64,000 nt of DNA from Methanothrix sp. (lineage in GTDB: Archaea; Halobacteriota; Methanosarcinia; Methanotrichales; Methanotrichaceae). The position numbers and the translations under genes were made by a program. Location: assembly GCF_030055635.1 (NCBI RefSeq), contig NZ_JASFYM010000003.1, positions 62,001-126,000 of the forward strand. The letters are read 5' to 3'. This document shows, in pieces, positions 8,632 to 17,390 of this stretch. The notes below the pieces were generated by a model. That model was not told the origin of the DNA. It worked only from the letters and a program-made list of their open reading frames with translations, and searched no databases. Numbering within the stretch: position 1 is the stretch's first letter; each line of letters begins with the position of its first letter.

Positions 8632-8814
8632 ATGGACGGCGCGACAAAACCCAAGAGAGTTGTCGTCTCCGATGACGCTGTGCCTTTTGTTGCAAGAGGC
8701 GGGCGTGTGTTCTCGAAGCTCGTGCTCAGGGCAGATCCTGACGTGAGCCCGGGAGATGAGGTGCTGGTGCTCGACAGGAACGACAGAGTGATAACTGTGG
8801 CAAAAGCATATTAG
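8632..8814 (+). CDS. Stand-alone PUA-domain protein
   Basis: A 60-residue protein that is essentially one PUA RNA-binding domain: VVVSDDAVPFVARGG, then PGDEVLVLDRND and a terminal VAKAY strand. These match the PUA units at the C-terminus of archaeal tRNA-guanine transglycosylases and related RNA-modifying enzymes. No catalytic domain is attached. The start is supported by GGGGTGA 7 bp upstream. It may act as an RNA-binding accessory. No function can be named from context, because both neighbours are exported proteins. Confidence 0.8.
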   Translation: MDGATKPKRVVVSDDAVPFVARGGRVFSKLVLRADPDVSPGDEVLVLDRNDRVITVAKAY

Positions 8815-8824
8815 CATACATCAT

Positions 8825-8870
8825 TCAGAACAGCGGCGCCGATGGCGTCCTGGCTGTTCTGATTTCCTTT
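8825..8870 (+). terminator. Hairpin terminator after the PUA gene
   Basis: TCAGAACAGC (8825-8834) pairs perfectly with GCTGTTCTGA (8853-8862). The following bases are T-rich (TTTCCTTTT). It starts 10 bp after the PUA stop codon. Confidence 0.65.
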
Positions 8871-9127
8871 TGGCTGTGGATCTCGTTGAACATACTGTCG
8901 CAGTGAGTTGAACTGGCTGATGATCCATGGGCCGCATGCCTCTGAACCAGGCTCATCCAGTGATTCGGCGGACCGATCTTGGAGAAGGAGACGGAGTCTA
9001 TTGCAATTGATCGAAGTTACCAGAGTTTGCTATCTGACGATTCGACCGGATGAGCCCTGAACTATGCACGCCATCAATTCAGGCTGTGCACGTCGGAATC
9101 TATGCACGCAAAAAATATTGCCCTGGA
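8871..9127. other. Gene-free stretch between the PUA and lamin-tail genes
   Basis: No credible ORF or RNA gene. The motif TGCACG occurs three times between 9065 and 9110. A GCCCTGGATCAGGGC near-palindrome at 9120-9134 covers the end of the converging lamin-tail gene and may help terminate it. Confidence 0.4.
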
Positions 9128-9553
9128 TCAGGGCTTGCTGTCGATGATGCTGCCTGAGCCGTCCCTGAGCGTGGCTTTGTCACCATCGTTGTTCCAGACT
9201 GGGACGCTCCTCCCCCAGTAGAGATCCTCCTGGGTATCATTGCCAGCGCCTGTGTGAACCTTCACCCTGGCGCCAGATCGGAGCATGAATCCATCGGGAA
9301 ACACATATGTGTGCTCCTGCTCATCGGATATGCTCCATCCGGTGAGATCCACATCGATTCTCCCGATGTTCTCGATCTCCACCCACTCATCATTGAGGTT
9401 CGCCCTCTCCGGGCTCGGCGCCACGAAGCTGACGTTTGATATCCTTATGGGGGCTTTCTCAGAGCTCGATACATTTCCATCCCCGTATGCAGGGGATGCC
9501 ATGAGGACCAGCAGGATGGCCAGTCCCAAGCACGTTTTTGTGATCCACACCAT
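9128..9553 (-). CDS. Exported lamin-tail-domain protein
   Basis: A 141-residue protein with a signal peptide (hydrophobic residues 8-20, likely cleavage after SPAYG). One lamin-tail (LTD) domain follows: ISNVSFVAPSP, NDEWVEIENIG, LTGWSISDEQ and a WNNDGDKATLRD closing strand. LTD domains on secreted prokaryotic proteins are thought to bind surfaces or accompany nucleases, and an exported nuclease gene lies about 0.6 kb away. The RBS AAGGAGAGGTGGGG precedes the start closely. The role is unknown beyond cell-surface location. Confidence 0.82.
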   Translation of the reverse strand: MVWITKTCLGLAILLVLMASPAYGDGNVSSSEKAPIRISNVSFVAPSPERANLNDEWVEIENIGRIDVDLTGWSISDEQEHTYVFPDGFMLRSGARVKVHTGAGNDTQEDLYWGRSVPVWNNDGDKATLRDGSGSIIDSKP

Positions 9554-9783
9554 ACTTCCCCACCTCTCCTTGAGAGGTTACTACTACGATTAGCTGCATA
9601 GATTTAAACTTTTCCAAGTAATTTTTGATTTTTGAGATTATAATCATGTTTATACCATCTTATTGAGAATATTTTTGATATAATCTTCACAATAATTAGA
9701 AGAATTTAATTGAAATGTTTCATTCAGCAGAGGAGCGCAACAGAGAAATCCCATGATGGAACCAGATCTGATGAGGTGTCTTT
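9554..9783. promoter_or_regulatory. AT-rich divergent promoter region
   Basis: This 230 bp region between two divergent genes is far more AT-rich than its surroundings. On the minus strand GTTTAAATC (about 9600-9608) can serve the lamin-tail gene. On the plus strand GATATAATC (about 9678-9686) is a candidate for the DUF169 gene, whose RBS GAGGTG lies near 9774. Confidence 0.5.
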
Positions 9784-10482
9784 ATGGATTATGCTGAGAT
9801 GTCAGATACTCTGAAGAGCACGCTCGGCCTCGATAGCGAGCCTGTCGGTGTGGTTCTATTCAAGAGCGAGGAGGACATACCAAAGGATCTGAAGGAGATT
9901 GATAAACCCATGCCCTACTGCGGGATGGTCCAGCGCGCCCGAAGGGGAGAGGTGCTCTTCGCCCGCCTGGATAAGCACGATTGCAAGGGAGGTGCTTCCG
10001 GAATAGGGCTGGTGGAGTGTCCCGAGAACATATCTTCAGGAAAGCTCTACTTTTCAAAGCTCAACAAGAGCGCCACACAGACCGTGGGCCAGCGGATCGC
10101 CTCGAGCATGCCCAGGCTGCCAGCAGGCAGCACAGTTGCGACTCTCGTCGCGCCTCTATCAAAACTTAAGACGGATCCTGACGTGGTCATCCTCGTCGGA
10201 AATGCACTGCAGGCCCGCCGCATAGTTCAGGCTGTCATGTACAGGCGCGGTGGGCGCATGAACCTGGACACAGCCGGCATACAGTCCTTCTGCGTCGATG
10301 CCACAGCATCTCCGATCCTCAAAGGCGATGTCAATGTCTCGCTCGGATGTGATGGATCCGCGAAAAAGACCGGGCTTGCGGATAACGATGTCGTCGTCGG
10401 CATACCCTTCGAGATGCTGGAGGACATATGCAGGGTTCTGAAGGAGAGGCACGAGGGCTGGGACAGGTTCATGCGCTCCTGA
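9784..10482 (+). CDS. DUF169 family protein
   Basis: A 232-residue cytoplasmic protein of the DUF169 family, common in methanogens and anaerobes and of unknown biochemistry. Recognisable family blocks are the N-terminal SEPVGVVLFKSEEDIP strand, the PYCGMVQRAR block, the GGASGIGL loop and the C-terminal GIPFEMLEDI helix. Conserved Cys residues (PYCGM, HDCKGG) could bind metal or Fe-S, which is inference. Its end overlaps the end of the converging arfC gene by 14 bp. Confidence 0.85.
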   Translation: MDYAEMSDTLKSTLGLDSEPVGVVLFKSEEDIPKDLKEIDKPMPYCGMVQRARRGEVLFARLDKHDCKGGASGIGLVECPENISSGKLYFSKLNKSATQTVGQRIASSMPRLPAGSTVATLVAPLSKLKTDPDVVILVGNALQARRIVQAVMYRRGGRMNLDTAGIQSFCVDATASPILKGDVNVSLGCDGSAKKTGLADNDVVVGIPFEMLEDICRVLKERHEGWDRFMRS

Positions 10483-11137
10483 CCACCCTCCATTTTATGA
10501 GAAGGCCATCATCGATACGCTCTGAGGATTCAAGCTCAAGCTTCTGAAAGTTCTCTGCGAAACCAATGCCGTCCACAAGCGTCGGTGCATCGCGACCTCC
10601 TATCACCATCGGCCCCAAGAAGACGCATATCTCGTCGACGAGGTCCTGCTCTATGAGCGACCAGTTAAGAGTACCCCCGCCCTCGACCATCAGCCTCCTA
10701 ACCCCCCTCTCGTACAGCATATCCATGAGCCTCCTGAGATCGACGCTATCCTCCCCGCAGACCGCGATCTCGCATCTCTTCGAGAGCCCTTTAATCCTCT
10801 CAGGAGGAGCGGAGCTCGATACGGCGATGATGCATCCCGGGCCCAGAACTGCAGCATCTGGCGGAGTTCTCGCTCTGCTGTCAGCCACGATCCTTAAAGG
10901 GTTCTCAGGCATGCCTCTTTCCAGCCTCCAGGCTCGCAGCGCCTCAGACTTCACCCGGAGCTTCGGGTTGTCCGCGATGACAGTTCCCACTCCAACCATC
11001 ACCGCGTCGCTCTCCGCCCGGAGCCTGTCCACCCTCAGAAGGTCATCAGACCCCGATATGCGCACCTGTCTTCTCAGAAAAGAGCTTATCTTCCCGTCGG
11101 CGCTCATTGCGCTGTTGATGAAAACATAGGGTCTCAT
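10469..11137 (-). CDS. arfC: 2,5-diamino-6-ribosylamino-pyrimidinone 5'-phosphate reductase
   Basis: A 222-residue member of the RibD C-terminal (dihydrofolate-reductase fold) family. It performs the NAD(P)H-dependent reduction of the ribosylamino side chain in the archaeal riboflavin/F420 pathway. Signature pieces are FINSAMSADGKI, GVGTVIADNPKL with the substrate loop, VEGGGTLNW for the nucleotide site and GPMVIGGRDAPTLVDG. The open frame extends far upstream, but homology begins at MRPYVFINS, so the ATG at 11137 (or 11140) is chosen. The start faces a divergent amidohydrolase gene. Confidence 0.88.
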   Translation of the reverse strand: MRPYVFINSAMSADGKISSFLRRQVRISGSDDLLRVDRLRAESDAVMVGVGTVIADNPKLRVKSEALRAWRLERGMPENPLRIVADSRARTPPDAAVLGPGCIIAVSSSAPPERIKGLSKRCEIAVCGEDSVDLRRLMDMLYERGVRRLMVEGGGTLNWSLIEQDLVDEICVFLGPMVIGGRDAPTLVDGIGFAENFQKLELESSERIDDGLLIKWRVVRSA

Positions 11138-11255
11138 CATGCACATGATCGACGAGGATGTTAATAAGCTGAAGGCTACCAGCGCATGCGGTACCTCCGG
11201 CCTGAAGCGCTCTACCTCCGCGTCAGGATATGCTGCAGGCCTGCCGGATGAGCTG

Positions 11256-12290
11256 ATGCTCTCGGGAACCGTGATCGCAGGCGAGGAGATGCTCGCCCTG
11301 GATGGGTATGTCGTTATAGAGAAAGGTATAATAAAAGAGATCGGCGAGGGCAAGGAGAGGGGAGATTTCGAGGGCATCATATGCCCTGCTTTTGTCAATG
11401 CTCACACGCATGTGGCGGACTCCATCGCGAAGGATCCGCCGTTCATGAGCCTTGCGGATCTTGTTGGCCCCGGGGGCCTGAAGCACAGGATCCTTGAGAG
11501 CGCGAGCGATGATCGCCTAGTAGAATCGATGCGTTTCTCCGCTGAGGAGATGATCAATACTGGAACATGCGCCTTCGGCGATTTCAGGGAGGGCGGCCCT
11601 CACGGGGTGGAGCTCCTCCTCAGAGCTCTTGAGGGGCTGTCCATTCAGAGCAGAATCTTCGGCAGGCCTCTGAAGGATCCAGGGGACGTGCATCCAGCAT
11701 GCTGGGGCGTGGGGCTGAGCAGCACCAGGGATTACGATAGGGGCTTTGTGGATGAGGTGGTGAGGATTGCAAGAAAAAAGGGAATGCGCATCGCGATACA
11801 CGCGGGAGAGGCTGGCAGGGATGATATAGAGGGCGCGCTCGCGCTCGAGCCTGACATTATGATACATTTATCAAGAGCGGAGCGCTCCGATCTCAGGGAT
11901 GTTGCGGAATCCGGCGCCTCCGTGGTGGTGTGCCCCAGATCGAATCTCTTCACGCGCTCCGGCCTTCCTGATATCGCAGAGATGCTCTCCCTGGGGATCA
12001 ATGTCTGCGTGGGCACGGACAACCTGATGATCAGTTCGACCTGCATCTTCAGGGAGATGGAGCTCCTATCAAAAGCGCTTGTCAGAGACGACAGACAGGT
12101 TTTTATGATGTGCACGATAAATGGAGCAAGAGCGCTGGGAATGGACGAGAGGCTCGGCTCAATCGATCCCTGCAAGGAGGCACGGCTGATCGTGTTCGAC
12201 AGGAACTCCCGTAACCTGAGGGGTTCGCTGAACCCGCTGGCGAGCATCGTGAGAAGGGCCGAGCCCTCGGACATAATGCTTAGGATATGA
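11256..12290 (+). CDS. Amidohydrolase-superfamily deaminase-like protein
   Basis: A 344-residue metal-dependent hydrolase of the cytosine deaminase/chlorohydrolase group. Visible metal ligands are the NAHTH motif, the IHAGE histidine, the HLSRAE histidine and Asp of GTDNLM. The flanking beta-sandwich strands are present (MLSGTVIAG at the start, EARLIVFD near the end). The ATG at 11256 is preferred over the one at 11139, because the extra 39 residues match nothing in the family and would run from the arfC start. Substrate is unknown. The gene order arfC < > amidohydrolase hints at nucleotide or pterin chemistry, but this is only context. The 115 bp before the start probably carries both divergent promoters. 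Confidence 0.82.
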   Translation: MLSGTVIAGEEMLALDGYVVIEKGIIKEIGEGKERGDFEGIICPAFVNAHTHVADSIAKDPPFMSLADLVGPGGLKHRILESASDDRLVESMRFSAEEMINTGTCAFGDFREGGPHGVELLLRALEGLSIQSRIFGRPLKDPGDVHPACWGVGLSSTRDYDRGFVDEVVRIARKKGMRIAIHAGEAGRDDIEGALALEPDIMIHLSRAERSDLRDVAESGASVVVCPRSNLFTRSGLPDIAEMLSLGINVCVGTDNLMISSTCIFREMELLSKALVRDDRQVFMMCTINGARALGMDERLGSIDPCKEARLIVFDRNSRNLRGSLNPLASIVRRAEPSDIMLRI

Positions 12291-12294
12291 AAGC

Positions 12295-12738
12295 ATGATC
12301 GAGAAGATTATGATAGCAACGGATGGCTCTGAGACGAGCGAGAGGGCCGCGAGGTTTGGCGTCGAGCTCGCGCGGAATCTAGGGGCCAGGGTGATAGCGG
12401 TCTATGTCGCAGACACAGGCAGGCTGAGCCATCTCCCTGACGAGATGATACTGGTTGGCATAAGGGATATGCTCCTCAAGGAGGGCGAGGATGCGACATC
12501 ATACGTGGAGTCGATCGCATCGAATGCGGGAGTGCAGTGCGAGAAGAGGGTTGTGGAGGGGAAGCCGACTGATGAGATCCTGAAGCTGTCCAGGGATCTC
12601 AACGTGGATCTGCTCGTCATGGGAAGCGTTGGAAGGAGCGGTCTCGACAGGTTCCTTCTTGGAAGCGTAGCAGAGAAGGTTGTCCAGCACTCCAGGGTTC
12701 CGGTTTTAACTGTGCCCGGCGAGAGAAAGGAGGGTTAA
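12295..12738 (+). CDS. Universal stress protein (UspA family)
   Basis: A 147-residue single-domain UspA protein. It begins with the IMIATDGSE strand and ends with the ATP-loop motif (GSVGRSGLDRFLLGSVAEKV), the GxxG-x9-GS pattern of ATP-binding family members. It follows the amidohydrolase stop after 4 bp and is followed after 3 bp by a CBS-domain gene, so the three are probably one transcript. Coupling to adenylate-sensing CBS domains suggests an energy or stress role, which is inference. Confidence 0.88.
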   Translation: MIEKIMIATDGSETSERAARFGVELARNLGARVIAVYVADTGRLSHLPDEMILVGIRDMLLKEGEDATSYVESIASNAGVQCEKRVVEGKPTDEILKLSRDLNVDLLVMGSVGRSGLDRFLLGSVAEKVVQHSRVPVLTVPGERKEG

Positions 12739-12741
12739 CCT

Positions 12742-13593
12742 TTGGAGATCCTGGTCAGAGATGCAATGGTCAGGGATGTCGCTTACGTCAGCCTGCCAGG
12801 CACCAGGGATAAGGTGCTGAGGGTCCTGAACGAGCGGCATGTCTCTGGCGTTCCTGTCGTCAAGAACTGCACCGTTGTCGGCATGGTCACCAGGACAGAT
12901 CTCCTCCGGAACCCGGAGGAGGACCAGATCGCCATGCTCATGACCAGGAACCCGTATGTTGTGCGTCCTGAAGATCGTCTGGTCGATGCAGCGAAGCTCT
13001 TCGTCGAGAAGCATGTGAGACGTCTGCCTGTGGTCGAGGACGGAAGGCTCGTGGGGATCATCAGCGTGGCAGATATCGTTAGGGTGATCGCGACTCTCAG
13101 CATAGATGAGACCATAGATAGATACTTCGAGAGGAATGTCGTCGCCGTTTGGTCAGAGATGCCGCTGCCGGTGGTGGGCGCGATCATGGAGTATGCCGGA
13201 GTCCAGGCATGCCCTGTGATCGATACAGATCTACAGCTTGTCGGCATCGTCACGGACAGGGATCTCATAGCAAAGAGCGTCGTCGAGGAGTCCCTGGAGA
13301 GGGCTGATGCAGACACCGCGCCTGAGATGGATGAGTGGAGCTGGGAGAGCCAGAAGGAGGCCATCTCCAGGTACTACCAGGTATCAAAGATCAAACTGAA
13401 GAATGTGAAGGTAAGGGAGGCCATGGTTCAACCCATAATCGCGCTGAGATCCAGCCGGGTCAGCGAGTGCGCAAGGATAATGTCACAGAAGAGGATAGAC
13501 CAGATGCCGGTCGTCAATGCTCACAGAAAGCTGATAGGCATGCTGAACGACCACAACCTGCTGGTTCCCTTCATCTCAGCATATGGGAAGTAA
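12742..13593 (+). CDS. Protein with four CBS domains
   Basis: A 283-residue protein built only of CBS domains, in two Bateman pairs (about residues 1-125 and 135-283). Repeating signatures are VKNCTVVGMVTRTDLL, VEDGRLVGIISVADIV, DTDLQLVGIVTDRDLI and NAHRKLIGMLNDHNLL. Such proteins bind adenosyl ligands such as AMP, ATP or SAM. The start is TTG at 12742, supported by AGGAGGG at 12729-12734, which overlaps the end of the upstream uspA-like gene. No enzymatic domain is fused, so the target of regulation is unknown. Confidence 0.88.
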   Translation: MEILVRDAMVRDVAYVSLPGTRDKVLRVLNERHVSGVPVVKNCTVVGMVTRTDLLRNPEEDQIAMLMTRNPYVVRPEDRLVDAAKLFVEKHVRRLPVVEDGRLVGIISVADIVRVIATLSIDETIDRYFERNVVAVWSEMPLPVVGAIMEYAGVQACPVIDTDLQLVGIVTDRDLIAKSVVEESLERADADTAPEMDEWSWESQKEAISRYYQVSKIKLKNVKVREAMVQPIIALRSSRVSECARIMSQKRIDQMPVVNAHRKLIGMLNDHNLLVPFISAYGK

Positions 13594-13774
13594 CATGGAT
13601 GGCATTGGGGTTGTGTAGGAAGCGAAGATGCTCAATGTTGTGGAGGACCTGCATTAACCGGCCAAACGAAATCGCCCAGAACTGGTCACTCATCAGATAC
13701 TCTGCTAAGAATGCGATTTACCTCAACGCATTGAGTATGATCTAGGAAGCGCTTGCTCCCTTTGAGATTGCCTG

Positions 13775-14848
13775 CTATGCCATCCCCAGCTCTGAGAGCC
13801 TCTCCGGAAGATACCTTTTTGTCACAAAGTCCAGGCCCTTGCCAGCGAATGCCTGCTGCTCTGCCTTCTTCTTCAGGTCTATCTGGAGCTGTATCTGCCT
13901 CTGCCAGTAATCGCTGCCGAACCTCGGATCCGTGAGCTCTGCCCTCAGTGCATGGAGATCCCTGTCTGTGAGCCTGTCTGTGGAGAGGTTGTACTCAACG
14001 ATATCTGTGGGCTGCACACCCAGGAACTTCGCATCCGGTGTGGCGAGGTGCTCCGAGAGATGCGCGCTCTTTATCGCGCCATACGCGACGCTCGCGTATA
14101 TCCTGTAGCTCCATGGATCACCATCTGTGAAGACAGCCACGGGCAGTTTGAGCTCGGTGTTTAGCCTCTTTATGAAGCGCCTGGTGGACCGCGCAGGCTG
14201 GCCTTTCAGGTGGACCAGAATTGCATCGAACTCCTCATCGAATCCGTTCTCGATCAGCCTGGCGTACATTCCGCCGGTCTCAACCGCTATGACCATCCTG
14301 GCATCATGCTCCAGGAACTCGACAAAGTCGACATTGAACGGTATCTGGTAGCCGGCCTCGCCGATATCCTCCTGGCAGTGGATCTCGCGCTCGCCGCGGC
14401 GCGTCCGCTCCCTGATCCGGAGGGGGCCGAATACAGCGGCACCATCCTCCTCAGGCCTGACATGAAAGTCCTCACGCTGCAGGCCTGTGATTATCTCCAG
14501 ATCCTCTATGAGCCGATCGCTCTCGGCCTGCTCTGCGAACTTGGCGAGATCCCAGTTCTCGGAGATGTAGTATATCTCTCTGAGCGTCGACGCCCTGTTT
14601 CCTCTGAGATGTTCTTTTACAAGGAGATCTATCAGATGCACGGTCTTTAGCAGCGTCCTCGCGCCGCGTATCGTCTTTACGCTCCTCACGCTCTCCTGAT
14701 CGCCGTACACCCACACATCATCTTCCGTGCTGTACTCGATGTTCTTCTTGGTCCTCGTCGGAAGGACTAGATGAGGTACAGTACCCTCTCTGAACTGATC
14801 GTAGAGGGATCTCGCTATACCGAGAAGCCTGCTCTCCGGATCATGCAT
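13775..14848 (-). CDS. top6A: DNA topoisomerase VI subunit A
   Basis: A 357-residue cleavage subunit of the archaeal type IIB topoisomerase (Spo11 family), which relaxes and decatenates DNA by double-strand passage. The winged-helix catalytic motif REIYYISE carries the nucleophile at Tyr94. The Toprim metal residues are Glu190 (AVETGG) and Asp242/Asp244 (TDGDPW). Length is typical. Its ATG overlaps the end of top6B by 8 bp, so the two subunits are co-translated. Confidence 0.97.
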   Translation of the reverse strand: MHDPESRLLGIARSLYDQFREGTVPHLVLPTRTKKNIEYSTEDDVWVYGDQESVRSVKTIRGARTLLKTVHLIDLLVKEHLRGNRASTLREIYYISENWDLAKFAEQAESDRLIEDLEIITGLQREDFHVRPEEDGAAVFGPLRIRERTRRGEREIHCQEDIGEAGYQIPFNVDFVEFLEHDARMVIAVETGGMYARLIENGFDEEFDAILVHLKGQPARSTRRFIKRLNTELKLPVAVFTDGDPWSYRIYASVAYGAIKSAHLSEHLATPDAKFLGVQPTDIVEYNLSTDRLTDRDLHALRAELTDPRFGSDYWQRQIQLQIDLKKKAEQQAFAGKGLDFVTKRYLPERLSELGMA

Positions 14849-16682
14849 CTGAAAGCACCCTCGCCCCTGTCACAATCTCAGGCTCCAGCCCCTCGACAAC
14901 AGCCTCCGGCATTTTCTGCAGATGGTTCTTTACTGTGTATCTCAGAACCACCTTCTCGCCAGATCTGATCGCTATCTTCCACTGGTAGTCGTAGCGGTCT
15001 CCCATATCGACCCTTCTCGCGGGTGGATCGAGATCCTCTGCCTCCACGGAGATTATCTCGTGCAGCTTGAAGCTCCTCTGGGAGGATGTGTTGTTCTCTA
15101 TCTCTATACGCACCTTCAAACGCCCATTCTCCTGCTCGATATCCCTTCTGACAAGAACGTTGCCCATGATCCTGGCCACAACCCTGCTTATGTCAGGTCT
15201 CTCGAGCCCGAGCATATCCGCAAGCTTCTCTGCCATCCTCGGGAGTATCCTGCCTATGATCTCCTCCTTCTCCCTCCGCTCTGATAGAGTCTCCTGGAGT
15301 GCAAGGAACCTCCTGAGCTTTCTTCCGATCTCCTTCATCGCGAGATCTATCTCAGCAAGTATCTCAGGTATGTCTGCTATGGCATCCTTCGACTCGGATG
15401 TGAAGGGTATGTTGGTGGATGCCACATGCACCAGGATCACAGCAGGCCCGAACGGCAGTCCCCCACCAGGCTGGTCCAGGCCGTAGCTCTTCCAGGAGAC
15501 GCCCTCTATCGCATGGGTGATGGCGCAGGCGCCCTGCTGGTATATCAGAGGCACGCGGTTCGCAAACCGCAGGATCTCCACCCTGCCGTTCCGATCGAGA
15601 TCCCCCCCGAATCCGATACCTGCTTCGACCACAAAGGGGTTCCCGGAGTGGACAGCGACGGGTCTTGACACTGTCGCGATGAAATCCACGCTGTACTCCT
15701 TCGCCAGGCCGGATCTTATCAGGTCCTCCCCTATCGGCGAGAGACAGTCTACCGGCGGGGACTTTATCTTTATGCGCCTGAGCGCCTCAAAGAGCCGCCT
15801 GGACTGATCGTAGTCGAGGCTTCTCGGATCCATCGATGGATCCAGACCTGAATTCTGAAGGATCTCCTGAGCAGCGATGTTGCCGATGGATGAGAACGAT
15901 TCCTTCAGGAAGCTGGAGAGCTTTCTCCTCTCAGTGTATCTCAGCATCTTCGTGAGCTCTCCCAGCTCTATCCCCGACGGGTGGGGTTTTATCTCATACG
16001 CTCTTTTTGGAAGAAGCTCTGTAGCCCTCTCGAACCTTTCTGTGGATCCATCAGGCTCCACGAAGGTTATCCGTGCATGCGGGTTCACTATCGCGACGCT
16101 CTTCAGGTAGCTGTAAACCGACTGTCTCCTGCCACGTACATACGATCCCTCGATATCGAGCTCCACCCGCGTGCCTCTGGGCCGCTCCCAGTCGATATCC
16201 CCCTCTCTGATGATCTCCGGCTCGTTCTTCGCTGTGTTTATCATCACCTCCACGTATCTCGCTGGTCTCTCAGGCGATGTCCTGGATGTGATCCTCGTCG
16301 GCTTCCCTGTGGTCAGCTGTGAGTAGAGGACAGCCGCAGATATGCCTATGCCCTGCTGCCCCCTGCTCTGCCGGAGAACATGAAACCTGGAGCCGTAAAG
16401 CAGCTTTGCGAAGACCCTGGGGATCTCAGATGGCACAATGCCGGGACCGTTGTCCTCGACTATTACACGGTAAAGCTCGCCGGCGCGCTTGATCTGCACA
16501 AAAATGTCAGGAAGTATGCCGGCATCCTCACATGCGTCAAGGGAGTTGTCGACAGCCTCCTTGACGCATGTGATGAGGGCACGCGGGGCTGAGTCGAATC
16601 CAAGAATCTGGCGGTTCTTCTCAAAGAACTCCGCAACAGATATCGATCTCTGCTGCTTTGCCAGCTCCTCGGCTGTGTCCAT
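14841..16682 (-). CDS. top6B: DNA topoisomerase VI subunit B
   Basis: A 613-residue ATPase subunit of topoisomerase VI. The GHKL ATP site is clear: [12 protein letters not shown] (N box), VEDNGPGIV (G1) and [13 protein letters not shown] (G2 lid). The helix-two-turn-helix and transducer domains follow, with the switch lysine expected in the [10 protein letters not shown] region. The C-terminal Ig-like extension is present (about residues 510-610). The start codon shares its A with the stop of the small Lrp-domain gene upstream (TAATG), so all three genes form one operon. Confidence 0.97.
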   Translation of the reverse strand: MDTAEELAKQQRSISVAEFFEKNRQILGFDSAPRALITCVKEAVDNSLDACEDAGILPDIFVQIKRAGELYRVIVEDNGPGIVPSEIPRVFAKLLYGSRFHVLRQSRGQQGIGISAAVLYSQLTTGKPTRITSRTSPERPARYVEVMINTAKNEPEIIREGDIDWERPRGTRVELDIEGSYVRGRRQSVYSYLKSVAIVNPHARITFVEPDGSTERFERATELLPKRAYEIKPHPSGIELGELTKMLRYTERRKLSSFLKESFSSIGNIAAQEILQNSGLDPSMDPRSLDYDQSRRLFEALRRIKIKSPPVDCLSPIGEDLIRSGLAKEYSVDFIATVSRPVAVHSGNPFVVEAGIGFGGDLDRNGRVEILRFANRVPLIYQQGACAITHAIEGVSWKSYGLDQPGGGLPFGPAVILVHVASTNIPFTSESKDAIADIPEILAEIDLAMKEIGRKLRRFLALQETLSERREKEEIIGRILPRMAEKLADMLGLERPDISRVVARIMGNVLVRRDIEQENGRLKVRIEIENNTSSQRSFKLHEIISVEAEDLDPPARRVDMGDRYDYQWKIAIRSGEKVVLRYTVKNHLQKMPEAVVEGLEPEIVTGARVLSDA

Positions 16683-16912
16683 TAAAGCTCTGCCCCGACC
16701 ACCGTCTGTGTTGCTGTTACGTTCTCAATCTCACGAATCGTATCGACCAGGCGGTTCAGCATGCTCAGACCATCGACCTCTATGATCACAACGAAGTCGA
16801 ACTCTCCGAATACGTGATAGACGTTCTTTATGCCATCTATCTGTCTAAGCGCATTGTAAACCGGCTTCTCCTGTCCAGGCACTACCTTGACCATTGTTAC
16901 TCCAATCACCAT
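16682..16912 (-). CDS. Stand-alone Lrp/AsnC ligand-binding (RAM) domain
   Basis: A 76-residue protein consisting only of the C-terminal RAM domain of Lrp/AsnC regulators ([12 protein letters not shown] start, [16 protein letters not shown] core). There is no DNA-binding helix-turn-helix. Such small proteins oligomerise and bind amino acids in related archaea. It heads the topoisomerase VI operon with a 1 bp overlap to top6B, a context worth noting because no link between an amino-acid sensor and DNA topology is implied by the families themselves. Confidence 0.9.
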   Translation of the reverse strand: MVIGVTMVKVVPGQEKPVYNALRQIDGIKNVYHVFGEFDFVVIIEVDGLSMLNRLVDTIREIENVTATQTVVGAEL

Positions 16913-17069
16913 TGCCTCTCACCATAATCAAACGCTACCGCATATTATATTAACTTTACATCCACAGGAGCTACGCATCACAGAATGGAGCGCTGTGTTT
17001 TCTGTAAGCTGCACAGCTCAGGCACACAGGAGTCGGGCCCTCTCTTCGGGCATGTAACCATATCATAAG
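16913..17069. other. Gene-free stretch between the Lrp-domain gene and repeat copy A
   Basis: Together with the repeat at 17070-17182 and the lonB promoter this forms a 480 bp gap. The part next to 16912 (CGCATATTATATTAACTTT, about 16938-16957) is AT-rich and probably holds the promoter of the topoisomerase VI operon. Nothing else was recognised. Confidence 0.45.
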
Positions 17070-17182
17070 TTGTGTACGCAGATCATTGAACCCAATAGCA
17101 TGCGGCCCTCGCAGGTTTGTGATCTGTTGTGCCAGTAAATGCCGATTCCTGAAATTCCGTTCGGTGATTCAAGTACACGACC
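17070..17182 (-). repeat. Repeat family 2 (about 110 bp, pairing ends), copy A
   Basis: Read on the minus strand it begins GTGTACTTGAATCACCGAA and ends GGGTTCAATGATCTGCGTACACA. Blocks shared with copies B (36515-36626) and C (44603-44716) include TCAGGAATCGGC, CAACAGATCACAAA and CTGCGAGG. The two ends are imperfect inverted copies of each other over about 19-24 bases, giving a MITE-like or foldback structure. Confidence 0.8.
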
Positions 17183-17344
17183 GCATCATGAAATCAACAT
17201 CAATCAACCTGTACAGACTCATGAAATATCTTTCCCTGGCTATCGATTCTGGCAAATCATCCAGCGAATCAGGCCCACAGCATGGCACTCCACAGAATTC
17301 TGACCGCGCAGTGCTCCGCGGCATGCCAGCGTGAGGCAAGCATC

Positions 17345-17353
17345 AAATATATA
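17345..17353 (+). promoter_or_regulatory. TATA box of lonB
   Basis: AAATATATA lies 46 bp before the TTG start. It predicts transcription start near 17375, just before the GAGGG ribosome-binding site at 17380-17384. Confidence 0.65.
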
Positions 17354-17390
17354 GATCAGAAGGGTAACGATCAGATTTAGAGGGCAGATA

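Noticed and set aside
11139-11255. N-terminal extension of the amidohydrolase
   Set aside because: The 39 extra residues are low-complexity and would start on the arfC start codon; family homology begins at the ATG at 11256.
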